Origin: Deltaproteobacteria bacterium
Lineage (GTDB): Bacteria > Desulfobacterota > Syntrophia > Syntrophales > JAAYKM01
NCBI GenBank assembly: GCA_012522415.1
Contig: JAAYKM010000027.1
Coordinates: forward strand, 1-41,878
Direction of reading: 5' to 3'
Length of the DNA stretch: 41,878 bases
Shown: positions 16,727-25,173 of the stretch, one piece after another
Layout: every line of letters begins with the position of its first letter
Position numbering within the stretch: the first letter of the stretch is position 1
Program-made: the position numbers and the translations under genes
The notes under the pieces: generated by a model
What the model was told of the DNA's origin: nothing
Database searches by the model: none
What the model saw: the letters and a program-made list of their open reading frames with translations, nothing else

Positions 16727-17563
16727 TTATCCCATGTGCATGGGAAGCGCATACAGGATCGCCTCCAGGGCGGCCCCACCTAAAGCGCGGGCTTTATCGG
16801 AAATGGTGAAGCATGATTCCCGCCTGGACCGGTGGTCAATATCTCCCGCCTTCAATCCTTCCGTCACGTTGATCCCTTCCCGTAAAAGTCCCCGAACTAC
16901 GCCGGCAATCACCGTTTTGACCGGTTTTCCCGCCACCTCGGCAACAACATCCCCCGCTTCGACCCGGTCTCCGATCGCCCGGATATTGTGAAAAATGCCG
17001 TCCGCCGGCGCCCGAAGGACCCGTTCAATCCCGTAACCGGCAATATCGCCAGGCACTCCGGTGTTGGGTTCCGCCTCCCCCTCGAAGATGAGGCGTCCCA
17101 AATCATGACCACGGTTTGTCTCGATCACGATATGGACATCCCTGCCTGCGGTAAAGCCCGGCCCCAGACCGATAACCAGCGGAGCATCGGTCGTCGCAGT
17201 CCCCAGGTTATGTTTCGCTAAAATGGCATCGATGAGAACCCGTGGTTGCAGTGTTTCCCGCACACGGTTTTCCGGATCAACCAAAAGGGGAATCATTCCC
17301 TTTTCCCAGGCCGGGTAGATGTCCGCCTGGTCGTGGATGCGAACAGCGGTGACGTCTTCCACGGTTTTTTGACCATCATAAACGGCTTCGCAAAATGAAA
17401 CCTCCCGCCTGACCGCCAGAGGCTCGGCGATTTCCGTAAAGCAGAGTTTGAATCCCCCTTTGAACAAACGATGGGCGACACCTGTTGCCTGTTCACCCGC
17501 CCCCCTGATCAAAACCACGGTTTCCCGAACGTCCCCGAACAAACGCGCCTTCCCACCCGTCAT
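16727..17563 (-). CDS. yqeB: YqeB family selenium-dependent molybdenum hydroxylase system protein
   Basis: A 278-residue protein that matches the YqeB/EF2563 family: an N-terminal Rossmann opening (VVLIRGAGEQATGVAHRLFKGG), a PLAVRREVSFCEAVYDG segment, a VIGLGPGFTAGRDVHIVIETNRGH motif, and a barrel-sandwich-like C-terminal part (APADGIFHNIRAIGDRVEAGDVVAEV). The family co-occurs with enzymes carrying a labile, non-selenocysteine selenium cofactor and probably helps insert it. The ATG at 17563 has AAAAGGAGGATA upstream. The thioredoxin-fold gene follows it, and the hydantoinase-like gene is divergent. The biochemical role is not settled. Confidence 0.87.
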   Translation of the reverse strand: MTGGKARLFGDVRETVVLIRGAGEQATGVAHRLFKGGFKLCFTEIAEPLAVRREVSFCEAVYDGQKTVEDVTAVRIHDQADIYPAWEKGMIPLLVDPENRVRETLQPRVLIDAILAKHNLGTATTDAPLVIGLGPGFTAGRDVHIVIETNRGHDLGRLIFEGEAEPNTGVPGDIAGYGIERVLRAPADGIFHNIRAIGDRVEAGDVVAEVAGKPVKTVIAGVVRGLLREGINVTEGLKAGDIDHRSRRESCFTISDKARALGGAALEAILYALPMHMG

Positions 17564-17736
17564 TGCGGTATCCTCCTTTTACCAAGATTGTTCGCCCCCT
17601 CTTCACCCCCACCATTTTTTCTGCCCCGAGGCTGAGCATTCATGCTATAAAAGCATACAGAGCTTGTCAACAATTAATGAATCCCAAAATCATCGAAGCA
17701 AGAAGCCTGGGAACAGGGAAAGAAAGGAGCCCTCTC

Positions 17737-19410
17737 TTGATTATCGGCATTGACGTGGGCGGCACCCACACGGACGCGGTCCTGCTCAAGGATCGACGCC
17801 TTTTTAAGAAGGTCAAGATCGAAACCCGTCCGGACGATCTGGTCTCATCCTTGCTGGAAGCCGCAGATGACCTCCTGGCTGAGGAGGACGGCAACGAGAT
17901 CGAGCGCGTTACCGTCAGCACAACCCTGGCCACAAACGCTATCGTCCAGAAAAAGACGGACCGGGTCGCCATGGCCGTCTCGACGGGTCCGGGTCTTGGG
18001 GCGTCGCAATTGCCCGGATTCGACAACCTTTATTTCCTGTCGGGATATATAAACCATCGGGGTATGGAAGTGGCCCGTCTTCAACCCGGAGAGCTGGAGG
18101 AGATTAGAGACGACATCACAAGGAAGGGAATCCGCCTGGCCGGGGTCGTCGGCAAGTTTTCCTCACGGAATCCCCTGCACGAAATTCAGATCGCCGACTT
18201 ACTGAAAGAAAAGGTGGACCATGTCTCCCTCGGCCACCGCATGTCGGGAAATCTTAATTTTCCCCGACGCATGGCGACCGCTTATTTGAACGCCGCGGTC
18301 TGGCCACTCCACCGGCATTTTGTCCATGACGTGCAACAGTTCATCGCGGAACGCGGCATCAAGGCGCCGGTTTATATCCTGAAGGCCGATGGCGGCACCT
18401 TTAGCCTGGCCGCCTCCGAATTCTCTCCCTGTCAGACCATCCTCTCGGGTCCGGCGGCCAGCGTGATGGGGACCTTGCATGTCCTTGCGCCGGATGAGGA
18501 TGCGGTCGTTCTGGATATCGGGAGCACCACGACGGATATCGCGCTGTTCGCGAGAGGAGTCCCCCTGCTGGAGCCCCTGGGGGTCACCCTGGGTGGCTAC
18601 CGGACCCTGATCAGGGGACTCCGCACCCGCTCTATCGGCATCGGCGGCGACAGCGCCGTCACCCTGTCGGATAACGGCTTGGCCATCGGTCCGGACCGAA
18701 AGGGACCCGCCGCCGCCATGGGCGGCCCGGCCCCGACGCCGACGGATGCCATGATCGTTTCCGGCAGACTCGCCATCGGTCGGCGCGAAGGGGCGGTCCA
18801 GGCTTTACATTCCCTGGCCGAACCGCTCGGAAAAACCGTTACGGAGGTGGCGGAAGCGATTTTCAACCTGACCTGCAACTCCATCGCCCAAGCCGTTCGC
18901 GATACCATCGAGGAGGTCAATCGCCGACCCGTTTATACCATCCATGAACTGCTGGAGGGAAAAACATTGTCGCCCCGCGCCATTTACGTTGTCGGCGGCC
19001 CTGCCGGTATCATGGCGTCTCCCATTGCGGAGCGCCTGAGTTTTGTCCCCCATGTCCCGGGGTATGCCGAAGTCGCCAATGCCGTCGGGGCCGCCCTGGC
19101 CCGCACAACTGCGGAAGTTACACTGCTCGCAGACACGGAACGGGGCATTCTGACATTTGGAGAAGAAGGCCTTACCATGACCATTTCTTCCGATTTCACC
19201 CGGGAAGAAGCCATGGCTCTTGCCCGTGAAAAACTCAGAGAAAGAGCGCTGGACATTGGCGCAGACCCTGTTGGACTGGCCGTCGAAATCACGGAGGATC
19301 AGGTGTTTCCCATGGTGCGGGATTTTTACACCACCGGGAAGAACATTCGTGTCAAGGCACAGATCAAACCGGGGCTGTTGTTTTATCCTGAATTGGGGGT
19401 CCCCATATGA
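17737..19410 (+). CDS. Hydantoinase/oxoprolinase family protein (HyuA-like)
   Basis: A 557-residue protein of the ASKHA fold. The N-terminal phosphate-binding motif is IGIDVGGTHTDAVLL, the second LDIGSTTTDIALF, and a glycine-rich IGIGGDSAVT follows. Family members cleave hydantoins, 5-oxoproline or carboxylate substrates with ATP; this one is shorter than 5-oxoprolinase and lacks a HyuB partner nearby. I choose the TTG at 17737 because GAAAGGAG lies seven bases upstream and the protein then opens in the usual way; an ATG at 17677 is the alternative. The last bases overlap the deacetylase-like gene (ATGA), so the two are probably made together. Confidence 0.85.
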   Translation: MIIGIDVGGTHTDAVLLKDRRLFKKVKIETRPDDLVSSLLEAADDLLAEEDGNEIERVTVSTTLATNAIVQKKTDRVAMAVSTGPGLGASQLPGFDNLYFLSGYINHRGMEVARLQPGELEEIRDDITRKGIRLAGVVGKFSSRNPLHEIQIADLLKEKVDHVSLGHRMSGNLNFPRRMATAYLNAAVWPLHRHFVHDVQQFIAERGIKAPVYILKADGGTFSLAASEFSPCQTILSGPAASVMGTLHVLAPDEDAVVLDIGSTTTDIALFARGVPLLEPLGVTLGGYRTLIRGLRTRSIGIGGDSAVTLSDNGLAIGPDRKGPAAAMGGPAPTPTDAMIVSGRLAIGRREGAVQALHSLAEPLGKTVTEVAEAIFNLTCNSIAQAVRDTIEEVNRRPVYTIHELLEGKTLSPRAIYVVGGPAGIMASPIAERLSFVPHVPGYAEVANAVGAALARTTAEVTLLADTERGILTFGEEGLTMTISSDFTREEAMALAREKLRERALDIGADPVGLAVEITEDQVFPMVRDFYTTGKNIRVKAQIKPGLLFYPELGVPI

Positions 19411-20717
19411 CACGACGAATCAAAAAAACCGGTCTAATTTTTTTTCCCGCTTTTGATTGGGCTATTTCTCCGACACACCCGGAACGGGAGGAACGCCTTC
19501 TTTATACCCAGGACCAGATTTTTGAGGAAGGACTCCTGGACTTCGACAATATCGTGGAATACAAGCCTGGTATCGCCACAGCGGCAGATATCGATCGGAC
19601 CCATATCTGCGTTCCCGATTCCCGCGCCGTCACGACGGACTCGCATCTCATCTCAACGGGGGGCGCCATCCAGGCCGCCAGAATCGTTCTCGACGGCCAC
19701 TGCGATAACGCCTTCGCACTTGTCCGCCCTCCGGGACACCACGCCATGAAAGTTGTCCACGGCGCCAGGGGATTCTGCAACGTGAACATCGAAGCGATCA
19801 TGATCGACTACATCAGGCGCCACTATGGCCCCAAAAGAATCGCCGTTGTCGATACGGATTGTCACCACGGCGACGGCACCCAGGATATCTTCTGGCATGA
19901 TCCCCACACACTGTTTATTTCCATTCATCAGGACGGACGGACCCTTTACCCGGGAACGGGCTTTCATCAGGAAATGGGCGGACCAAACGCCCTGGGAACA
20001 ACGATTAACATCCCTTTGCCACCGGGAACCTCGGACGAAGGTTTTCTGCATGCCTTGAATCACGCCATCCTGCCCATTCTCGAGGATTTCAGGCCGGATC
20101 TGGTGATCAATTCGGCGGGTCAGGACAACCATTATTCCGACCCGATCACAGACATGCGATTCAGTGCACAGGGCTACGCTGTTCTCAACGAGAAACTCGC
20201 CCCGGATCTCGCCGTTCTGGAAGGGGGCTATTCCATTGAAAAGGCCTTGCCCTACGTGAACCTGGGCATTATCCTGGCCATGGCGGGCCTCGACTACAGT
20301 CATGTCCGCGAGCCCGACTACGACAGAGCCTCCCTTAGACAGACGCCGGACATCAGCCGGTTTGTGGAAAAATCATCCGAAACGGCCTTGCAACTCTGGC
20401 GGGAACGGGCTACCCTGCGCCAGAAGCTGGTGGGACGGAATCGCAGTATGACGCGCCGCAAACACATCTATTATGATACGGACGGCATCAGCGAGGAACA
20501 GGTAGAAACGGTTCTGGTCTGTGAAGATTGCGGCGGTATGCTCACCATCGATTCCGAGGCGGACACGGGTCGGCGAATTTTTGCCGTGATTGTCCCCTAC
20601 CAGACCTGCCCCCGATGCCGAAAGGCGGGGGAAGAGGCTTTCGACCAGGCCGACCGCCTCCGCTACACCGCCGTGTATTTTCAGGACAAAGACCTGGATT
20701 TGTATCAGGTAAAGTAA
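19407..20717 (+). CDS. Histone deacetylase-like amidohydrolase with C-terminal zinc ribbon
   Basis: A 436-residue protein. The first 310 residues form an arginase/deacetylase fold with all zinc and catalytic elements: PPGHHA, DTDCHHGDGTQ, an SAGQDNH segment and LEGGYS. Relatives remove acetyl or similar acyl groups from lysine, polyamines or small amides. Residues about 370-436 add a CxxC...CxxC element (CEDCGG and CPRCRK), probably a zinc ribbon, which ordinary bacterial members do not have. It is translationally coupled to the hydantoinase-like gene through an ATGA overlap, suggesting that both act on one amide-containing metabolite. The substrate is unknown. Confidence 0.88.
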   Translation: MTRRIKKTGLIFFPAFDWAISPTHPEREERLLYTQDQIFEEGLLDFDNIVEYKPGIATAADIDRTHICVPDSRAVTTDSHLISTGGAIQAARIVLDGHCDNAFALVRPPGHHAMKVVHGARGFCNVNIEAIMIDYIRRHYGPKRIAVVDTDCHHGDGTQDIFWHDPHTLFISIHQDGRTLYPGTGFHQEMGGPNALGTTINIPLPPGTSDEGFLHALNHAILPILEDFRPDLVINSAGQDNHYSDPITDMRFSAQGYAVLNEKLAPDLAVLEGGYSIEKALPYVNLGIILAMAGLDYSHVREPDYDRASLRQTPDISRFVEKSSETALQLWRERATLRQKLVGRNRSMTRRKHIYYDTDGISEEQVETVLVCEDCGGMLTIDSEADTGRRIFAVIVPYQTCPRCRKAGEEAFDQADRLRYTAVYFQDKDLDLYQVK

Positions 20718-20793
20718 TCGCACCGCTATTCTCTTCCCTGTCCTGAAGCCCGGGCTGGAGGAATAAAAATCCATTTCTACGAAGGAGAACAAG

Positions 20794-21204
20794 ATGAGCG
20801 ACGAGGAAATCATCCGCAAACGCACCCAGGAAACGGCAAAAAAACTGTTCAACGGCGGGGTCAAAATGGATCCGCCCTATATCATGTGGAAGGAATTCGA
20901 TCGTGACCTGGCCAATGAATTTTCGAAATTCATCACCGGCGGTCTTTATTCCCGGACGGTCTTGACGCTTCCGGAACGCCAGATGGTGGCCTGCGCGATT
21001 CTGGGGGCGATCCGGGCTGCCGATGAACTGAAACTACATGTGAACGCGGCACTGAACGTCGGTTGCGATCCGGAAAAATTGACGGAAGTCTTCTTCCAGA
21101 TGGCTCCCTACGCGGGTATGCCCGCGGTCAATGAGGCCCTTGAAGTCTACCGGGCCGTTCTGCGGGAGCGGGGGGAATGGCCTCTCGAAAAGCAGGGGGG
21201 ATAA
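20794..21204 (+). CDS. Carboxymuconolactone decarboxylase (CMD) family protein
   Basis: A 136-residue helical protein that fits the CMD family: LPERQMVACAILGAIRAADELKLHVNAALNVGCDPEKLTEVFFQMAPYAGMPAVNEAL. The CxxC of AhpD-type peroxidase partners is absent, so it belongs with the decarboxylase-like or uncharacterised branch. The ATG follows GAAGGAGAA at good spacing. It is on the same strand as the hydantoinase and deacetylase-like genes, 76 bases downstream, and may be co-transcribed. Its reaction cannot be predicted. Confidence 0.85.
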   Translation: MSDEEIIRKRTQETAKKLFNGGVKMDPPYIMWKEFDRDLANEFSKFITGGLYSRTVLTLPERQMVACAILGAIRAADELKLHVNAALNVGCDPEKLTEVFFQMAPYAGMPAVNEALEVYRAVLRERGEWPLEKQGG

Positions 21205-21216
21205 ACCCGACGGGCA

Positions 21217-22047
21217 TCAACGCAAACGGGGATCAAAGGAATCCCTGATCCCTTCTCCCAGGAGGTTGTAACCCAAAACGGTGATCAGGATGGCCAAACC
21301 CGGATAAAGGGACAGCCACCAGGCAATATCGATGTTGTCCTTCCCTGCGGTGAGGATGTTCCCCCAGCTGGGGGTCGGCGGCTGAACCCCGATGCCGAGG
21401 AAGCTCAGAGCCGACTCGGTCAGGATGGCCCCGGCAACGCCAAGGGTCGCCGCCACCAGGACCGACGCCATGGCGTTCGGCAGGATATGGATGAAGATGA
21501 TTCGGAAGTCGCTGGCCCCGATGGCCCGGGCGGCCAGGACGAAATCCCGTTCCTTCAGGGAAATAAAATCGGCCCGAACCAGACGGGTGATTCCCATCCA
21601 GCCGGTGGCGCCGATGATGATCATGATATTCCAGATCGACGGTTCCAAAATGGCAATGACGGCCAGGATCAGGAAAAAAGTCGGAAAGCACAGCATGATG
21701 TCAACGAACCGCATGACAATCGTATCGACCCAACGGCCGTAATAGCCGGCAACCGCTCCCAGCACGGTACCGATCAGCACGGCGAGTCCCGTGGCGACGA
21801 ACCCGACCTTCAGGGAAATTCCCGCCCCCCAGATCATCCGGCTCAAAACATCCCGACCCAACTGATCCGTCCCGAACCAGTGCGCTCCCGACGGGGGCGC
21901 CAGAATATTGTGCAAGTCGATGGCGTTCGGGTCATAGGGAGAAAGCCACGGGGCCAGCAGGGACACCAGAAAAAGAAACAGGACAACCACGCCCCCGGCG
22001 GCAGCCATCTTGTTTCTCAGAAAACGCTTCCAAAAATCGGATGCCAT
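21217..22047 (-). CDS. Dipeptide/oligopeptide-type ABC transporter permease (DppC/OppC family)
   Basis: A 276-residue inner-membrane protein with about six helices, an N-terminal OppC_N-like segment (FLRNKMAAAGGVVVLFLFL, LLAPWLSPYDPN) and the permease EAA loop (AARAIGASDFRIIFIHILPNAM). It should pair with a DppB-type permease, ATPases and a binding protein, but none of these genes is in the window. It lies 87 bases behind epmA in the same direction and may be read from the EF-P operon promoter. The ATG at 22047 follows GGGAAG. The transported substrate is not predictable. Confidence 0.92.
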   Translation of the reverse strand: MASDFWKRFLRNKMAAAGGVVVLFLFLVSLLAPWLSPYDPNAIDLHNILAPPSGAHWFGTDQLGRDVLSRMIWGAGISLKVGFVATGLAVLIGTVLGAVAGYYGRWVDTIVMRFVDIMLCFPTFFLILAVIAILEPSIWNIMIIIGATGWMGITRLVRADFISLKERDFVLAARAIGASDFRIIFIHILPNAMASVLVAATLGVAGAILTESALSFLGIGVQPPTPSWGNILTAGKDNIDIAWWLSLYPGLAILITVLGYNLLGEGIRDSFDPRLR

Positions 22048-22134
22048 GACATACTTCCCGTACAGATATAATGGGTATTGTCCGACCGGATTCGATGGTC
22101 AACCCTTCCGGACGGTCTTAACCCCGCCTGCCCG

Positions 22135-23061
22135 CTACAACATCTCCGGCGTGAAAGCGACCACCTGGTCGATCTTCGATGAATCGGTCAGGACCATAAC
22201 CAGCCTGTCCAGCCCCAGGGCGATACCCGCCGACTCCGGCATCCGTGTCAGATCCTCGAGAAAAGGTTCAGGCAGGGGCAAAGCGGGCTTGCCCCACCGA
22301 CTTCTTTCGTCAATGGCCCGCTGAAAACGATATCGTTGTTCATCGGCGTCCGTCAGCTCCGAAAAGCCGTTCGCCAGCTCCATTCCGAAAAGATAAAGTT
22401 CGAAACGTTCCGCAACGGAGGGGTGGTCTTTTTTCGTTCTGGCAAGAGAGGCCAGGGGCAGAGGATAATCACACAGAAAAGTCGGCTTCCCGAAGCCCAG
22501 GTGGGGCTCGATCCGGTCAACGAGGATTTCTTCGAAACGATCCCCGGACAAAGCGTCTTCAGCCGAAACGGCGGCGTGACGGCGAAAAGCCTCCTCAACA
22601 GTCAGCCTCTCCCATGGGGGGGACAGGTCCACTTCATGGCCCTGGTAGACGAGATTCCGGGCCGAATTCAGGGAGCGGGCGGTCTCCAGAAACAATTCCT
22701 CGCAGTCCGTCATCAACATGGTGTAATCCGCCCCTGCACGATACCATTCCAGAAGTGTGAACTCCGTCAGATGCCTGGTTCCCCTCTCCCCCTCACGATA
22801 ACACTTGCAGATCTGAAAGACTTTTTCGTACCCGGCGGCCAGAAGCCGTTTCATGCATATTTCCGGCGATGGATGGAGAAACCAGCCTCGGCAGGGGAAG
22901 ATATCGATATGGGTTTCCGGCGCCGGCGCGGGTACCCGGTTGGGGGTTTCCACGGCCAGGAAATCTCGGTCAATGAAAAAGCGGCGGACCGCCTCCAGGA
23001 TCGATTGGCGCCTCTGAAGAACAGGCTTTTTCGCCGCCAGTTTCCAGATTGTCCCGTTCAC
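22135..23061 (-). CDS. epmA: EF-P--(R)-beta-lysine ligase EpmA
   Basis: A 308-residue paralogue of the class II lysyl-tRNA synthetase catalytic core without the anticodon-binding domain. Class II motif 2 appears as CYREGERGTRHLTEFTLLEWYR and motif 3 as GIALGLDRLVM. EpmA activates beta-lysine and attaches it to a conserved Lys of EF-P. The GTG start at 23061 follows AAGGA and is one base after the efp stop, so translation is coupled. The gene ends in UAG. Beta-lysine would come from EpmB, encoded just upstream, so the whole two-step modification is encoded together. Confidence 0.95.
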   Translation of the reverse strand: MNGTIWKLAAKKPVLQRRQSILEAVRRFFIDRDFLAVETPNRVPAPAPETHIDIFPCRGWFLHPSPEICMKRLLAAGYEKVFQICKCYREGERGTRHLTEFTLLEWYRAGADYTMLMTDCEELFLETARSLNSARNLVYQGHEVDLSPPWERLTVEEAFRRHAAVSAEDALSGDRFEEILVDRIEPHLGFGKPTFLCDYPLPLASLARTKKDHPSVAERFELYLFGMELANGFSELTDADEQRYRFQRAIDERSRWGKPALPLPEPFLEDLTRMPESAGIALGLDRLVMVLTDSSKIDQVVAFTPEML

Positions 23062-23062
23062 G

Positions 23063-23626
23063 TCATTCCTTCACCCTCGTAAGATATTCCCCCGTCCGGG
23101 TATCAACGCGAATTCTGTCCCCTTCTTCGACAAAAGCGGGAACATTGATCCTGTAACCGGTTTCCAGAATAACGGGCTTGTTATTCCCCGTAACCGAATC
23201 ACCCTTAATCCAAGGCTCGGCTTCCGTCACCACCATGTCCACGAAATTGGGAATACTGATTCCCAGAGCCTTGTCTTCGAAGAAGAGAATCTCCACCTCC
23301 AGGTTCTCCAAAAGGAAATTTGAGGCATCGCCAATCTGGTCGGCTGTCAGGAACACCTGCTCATAGGTGTTATTATCCATGAAACAGTACTTCTCCTCTT
23401 CCCTGTAGAGGAACTGCATTTTCTTTTCCTGGAGATCGGCTTCCTCGAACGAATCGACGGAACGGAAGGTCCGTTCAAACTGAGACCCGCTGATCATGTT
23501 CTTCAACTTGCACCGGTAAAGGGCCTGCCCTTTTCCGGGTTTCACAAAATTGAACTCTGTAATGATATACGGATCTCCATCAATTTTCAGCCGCAGGCCC
23601 TTTCTTAAATCACTTGCATTATACAT
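23063..23626 (-). CDS. efp: Elongation factor P
   Basis: A 187-residue protein of three beta-barrel domains, normal EF-P length. The modification loop reads VKPGKGQAL with Lys32 at the tip, the residue beta-lysylated by EpmA. The C-terminal OB domain has the VETGYRINVP-like ending (ILETGYRINVPAFVEEGDRIRVDTRTGEYL). EF-P binds between the P and E sites and relieves stalling at polyproline stretches. Its client proteins may include the proline-rich lipoprotein at 12361-12561 and others. A strong site (AAAGGAG) precedes the ATG. It lies between epmB and epmA. Confidence 0.97.
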   Translation of the reverse strand: MYNASDLRKGLRLKIDGDPYIITEFNFVKPGKGQALYRCKLKNMISGSQFERTFRSVDSFEEADLQEKKMQFLYREEEKYCFMDNNTYEQVFLTADQIGDASNFLLENLEVEILFFEDKALGISIPNFVDMVVTEAEPWIKGDSVTGNNKPVILETGYRINVPAFVEEGDRIRVDTRTGEYLTRVKE

Positions 23627-23707
23627 CCTGGTTCTCCTTTGCCGGTCGATTGTATTCTTAAGCTGCTATTTTACTTGGTCTTTGGAGGTTTGAGACGTTT
23701 TTCCATA

Positions 23708-24772
23708 TCATGCAAGACCGCCGGAAGACAAGGAAGAATGCACCGTAAGCGGCACTTTCCCCCGTCCGTCCGCCGTATCGAGGACATAGGCGGGCTGGCA
23801 AAGACCGGAACATTCCCGCCAGATTTGTTTCATCATGGCGATCCCGATGTTGATCTCTGTCATGAAATGAGCCGCTCCCGTTACGGGTTCACATTGGAAC
23901 AGATAATATGGGCGAACGGACACACGCTGGAGTCCATAAAGCAGATCCTTCATGGTCTCGAAAGTATCGTTCACCCCGCGCAGGAGAACGGATTGGTTGG
24001 ACACGGGTATCCCGGTCTCCAGGAGCATCTCGCAGGCGCGCGCTGATTCCGGCGTAATTTCCGAAGCATGGTTGAACTGTGTGTTGAACCAGACAGGACG
24101 ATGCCGTTTGAAAATGCGGCAGAGGGCCCTGGTGATCCTCATGGGCATAACAACCGGGATCCGGCTTCCAATGCGAAGAATTTCCACATGAGGGATGGCG
24201 CGGAAAGCTCCGAGCAATGCGTCGAGTTTCCCATCGCTCCACATCAGGGGGTCGCCGCCCGAGAAAATCACCTCACGGATCTTTCGGTTGGATGAAACGT
24301 ACTCCACCATTCGCCCAATGTCTATTTGCTCGACAGAATCCCCCCCCCTTTTCCAGCGCCGCTTCCGGTTGCAATGGCGGCAATGAACCGCACATTGACG
24401 GGTCACCATGACCAGACAACGGTCCGTATAACGATGTACCAATGCCGGAACGGGCATCGCCGCTTCTTCCCGCAAGGGGTCGGGTTCACAGAGGATATCC
24501 ATATCCAGTTCCCGAACCTGGGGAACACACTGAAGGGCGATAGGATCTTGCAGACCGCCCTGCCCCATAAGAGACAGGTAATAGGGCGTGACGCAAAGAG
24601 GATAATTCGCCGTGACCCGGGCGATCCCATCCGGCGTCGCCCCCTGTCCCCAGACCTCCACCGGCAGTGAGGCCGGTTCTCTGAGGCCGTGTGAAAGCTG
24701 CCATCGCCAGTTGTTCCAATCCCTTTCCGATACCCCCCGCCATGGGGACCCCGCTTCACTCTGCCCTGTCAT
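23708..24772 (-). CDS. epmB: EF-P beta-lysylation protein EpmB (lysine 2,3-aminomutase family)
   Basis: A 354-residue radical SAM protein of the KamA family. The 4Fe-4S motif is CAVHCRHC. The FSGGDPLMW, FNTQFNHASEIT, VLLRGVND and DGRGKVPL segments match lysine 2,3-aminomutases; the last Lys would bind PLP. It converts L-lysine to beta-lysine for EpmA. Within the EF-P operon it is best called EpmB rather than a fermentation aminomutase. I use the ATG at 24772; an upstream TTG at 24793 is possible. No hydroxylase EpmC gene is seen. Confidence 0.93.
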   Translation of the reverse strand: MTGQSEAGSPWRGVSERDWNNWRWQLSHGLREPASLPVEVWGQGATPDGIARVTANYPLCVTPYYLSLMGQGGLQDPIALQCVPQVRELDMDILCEPDPLREEAAMPVPALVHRYTDRCLVMVTRQCAVHCRHCNRKRRWKRGGDSVEQIDIGRMVEYVSSNRKIREVIFSGGDPLMWSDGKLDALLGAFRAIPHVEILRIGSRIPVVMPMRITRALCRIFKRHRPVWFNTQFNHASEITPESARACEMLLETGIPVSNQSVLLRGVNDTFETMKDLLYGLQRVSVRPYYLFQCEPVTGAAHFMTEINIGIAMMKQIWRECSGLCQPAYVLDTADGRGKVPLTVHSSLSSGGLA

Positions 24773-25173
24773 GATCACCAAACCCCTATTCAATACCGAT
24801 ATTTCAGAGAAACGCTTCCATCAAATGAACACCCGGCCATGAAGGAATGGGATCGGTTCGACAGATTTTCTCTCCGCCAGGTCAATGCACCGTTTATCCC
24901 CAGGAAACGGCAATCCCCCCTTCAGAATTAGGGATTGCTTTGTCTCATTATTTTCGTTATTCTGCAAATACTAACATGTGCGATGGGTGCGCGATTGAGG
25001 GAAAAAACGTCATCATTAAAATTTCGCACCCAATAATCATAATAAATGACGATGGAAGACCGTGCGAATCCGATCATATGATTCGAAGCGTGAATCCCGT
25101 TTATCGCGCTGCGAGTCCACATGAATCATCCGGGCACCACCAATGACTTATTACCAGTGGAGGTAAACGACTT
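24773..25173. other. Divergent 401-base region between epmB and the baeRF gene
   Basis: No reliable gene is seen. It should carry divergent promoters, but no clear -35/-10 pair was found. Inverted repeats are GCAATCCC/GGGATTGC (24910-24938, 13-base loop, followed by a T-rich stretch), GGGTGCG/CGCACCC (24985-25031), and a palindrome ATCATATGAT inside CGAATC/GATTCG (25065-25085). The last two fall within the presumed leader of the baeRF gene and could form structured RNA or operators. Confidence 0.4.

Noticed and set aside
24847-25146. 99-codon frame in the epmB-baeRF gap
   Set aside because: No ribosome site, no recognisable product, and it covers inverted repeats typical of a control region.
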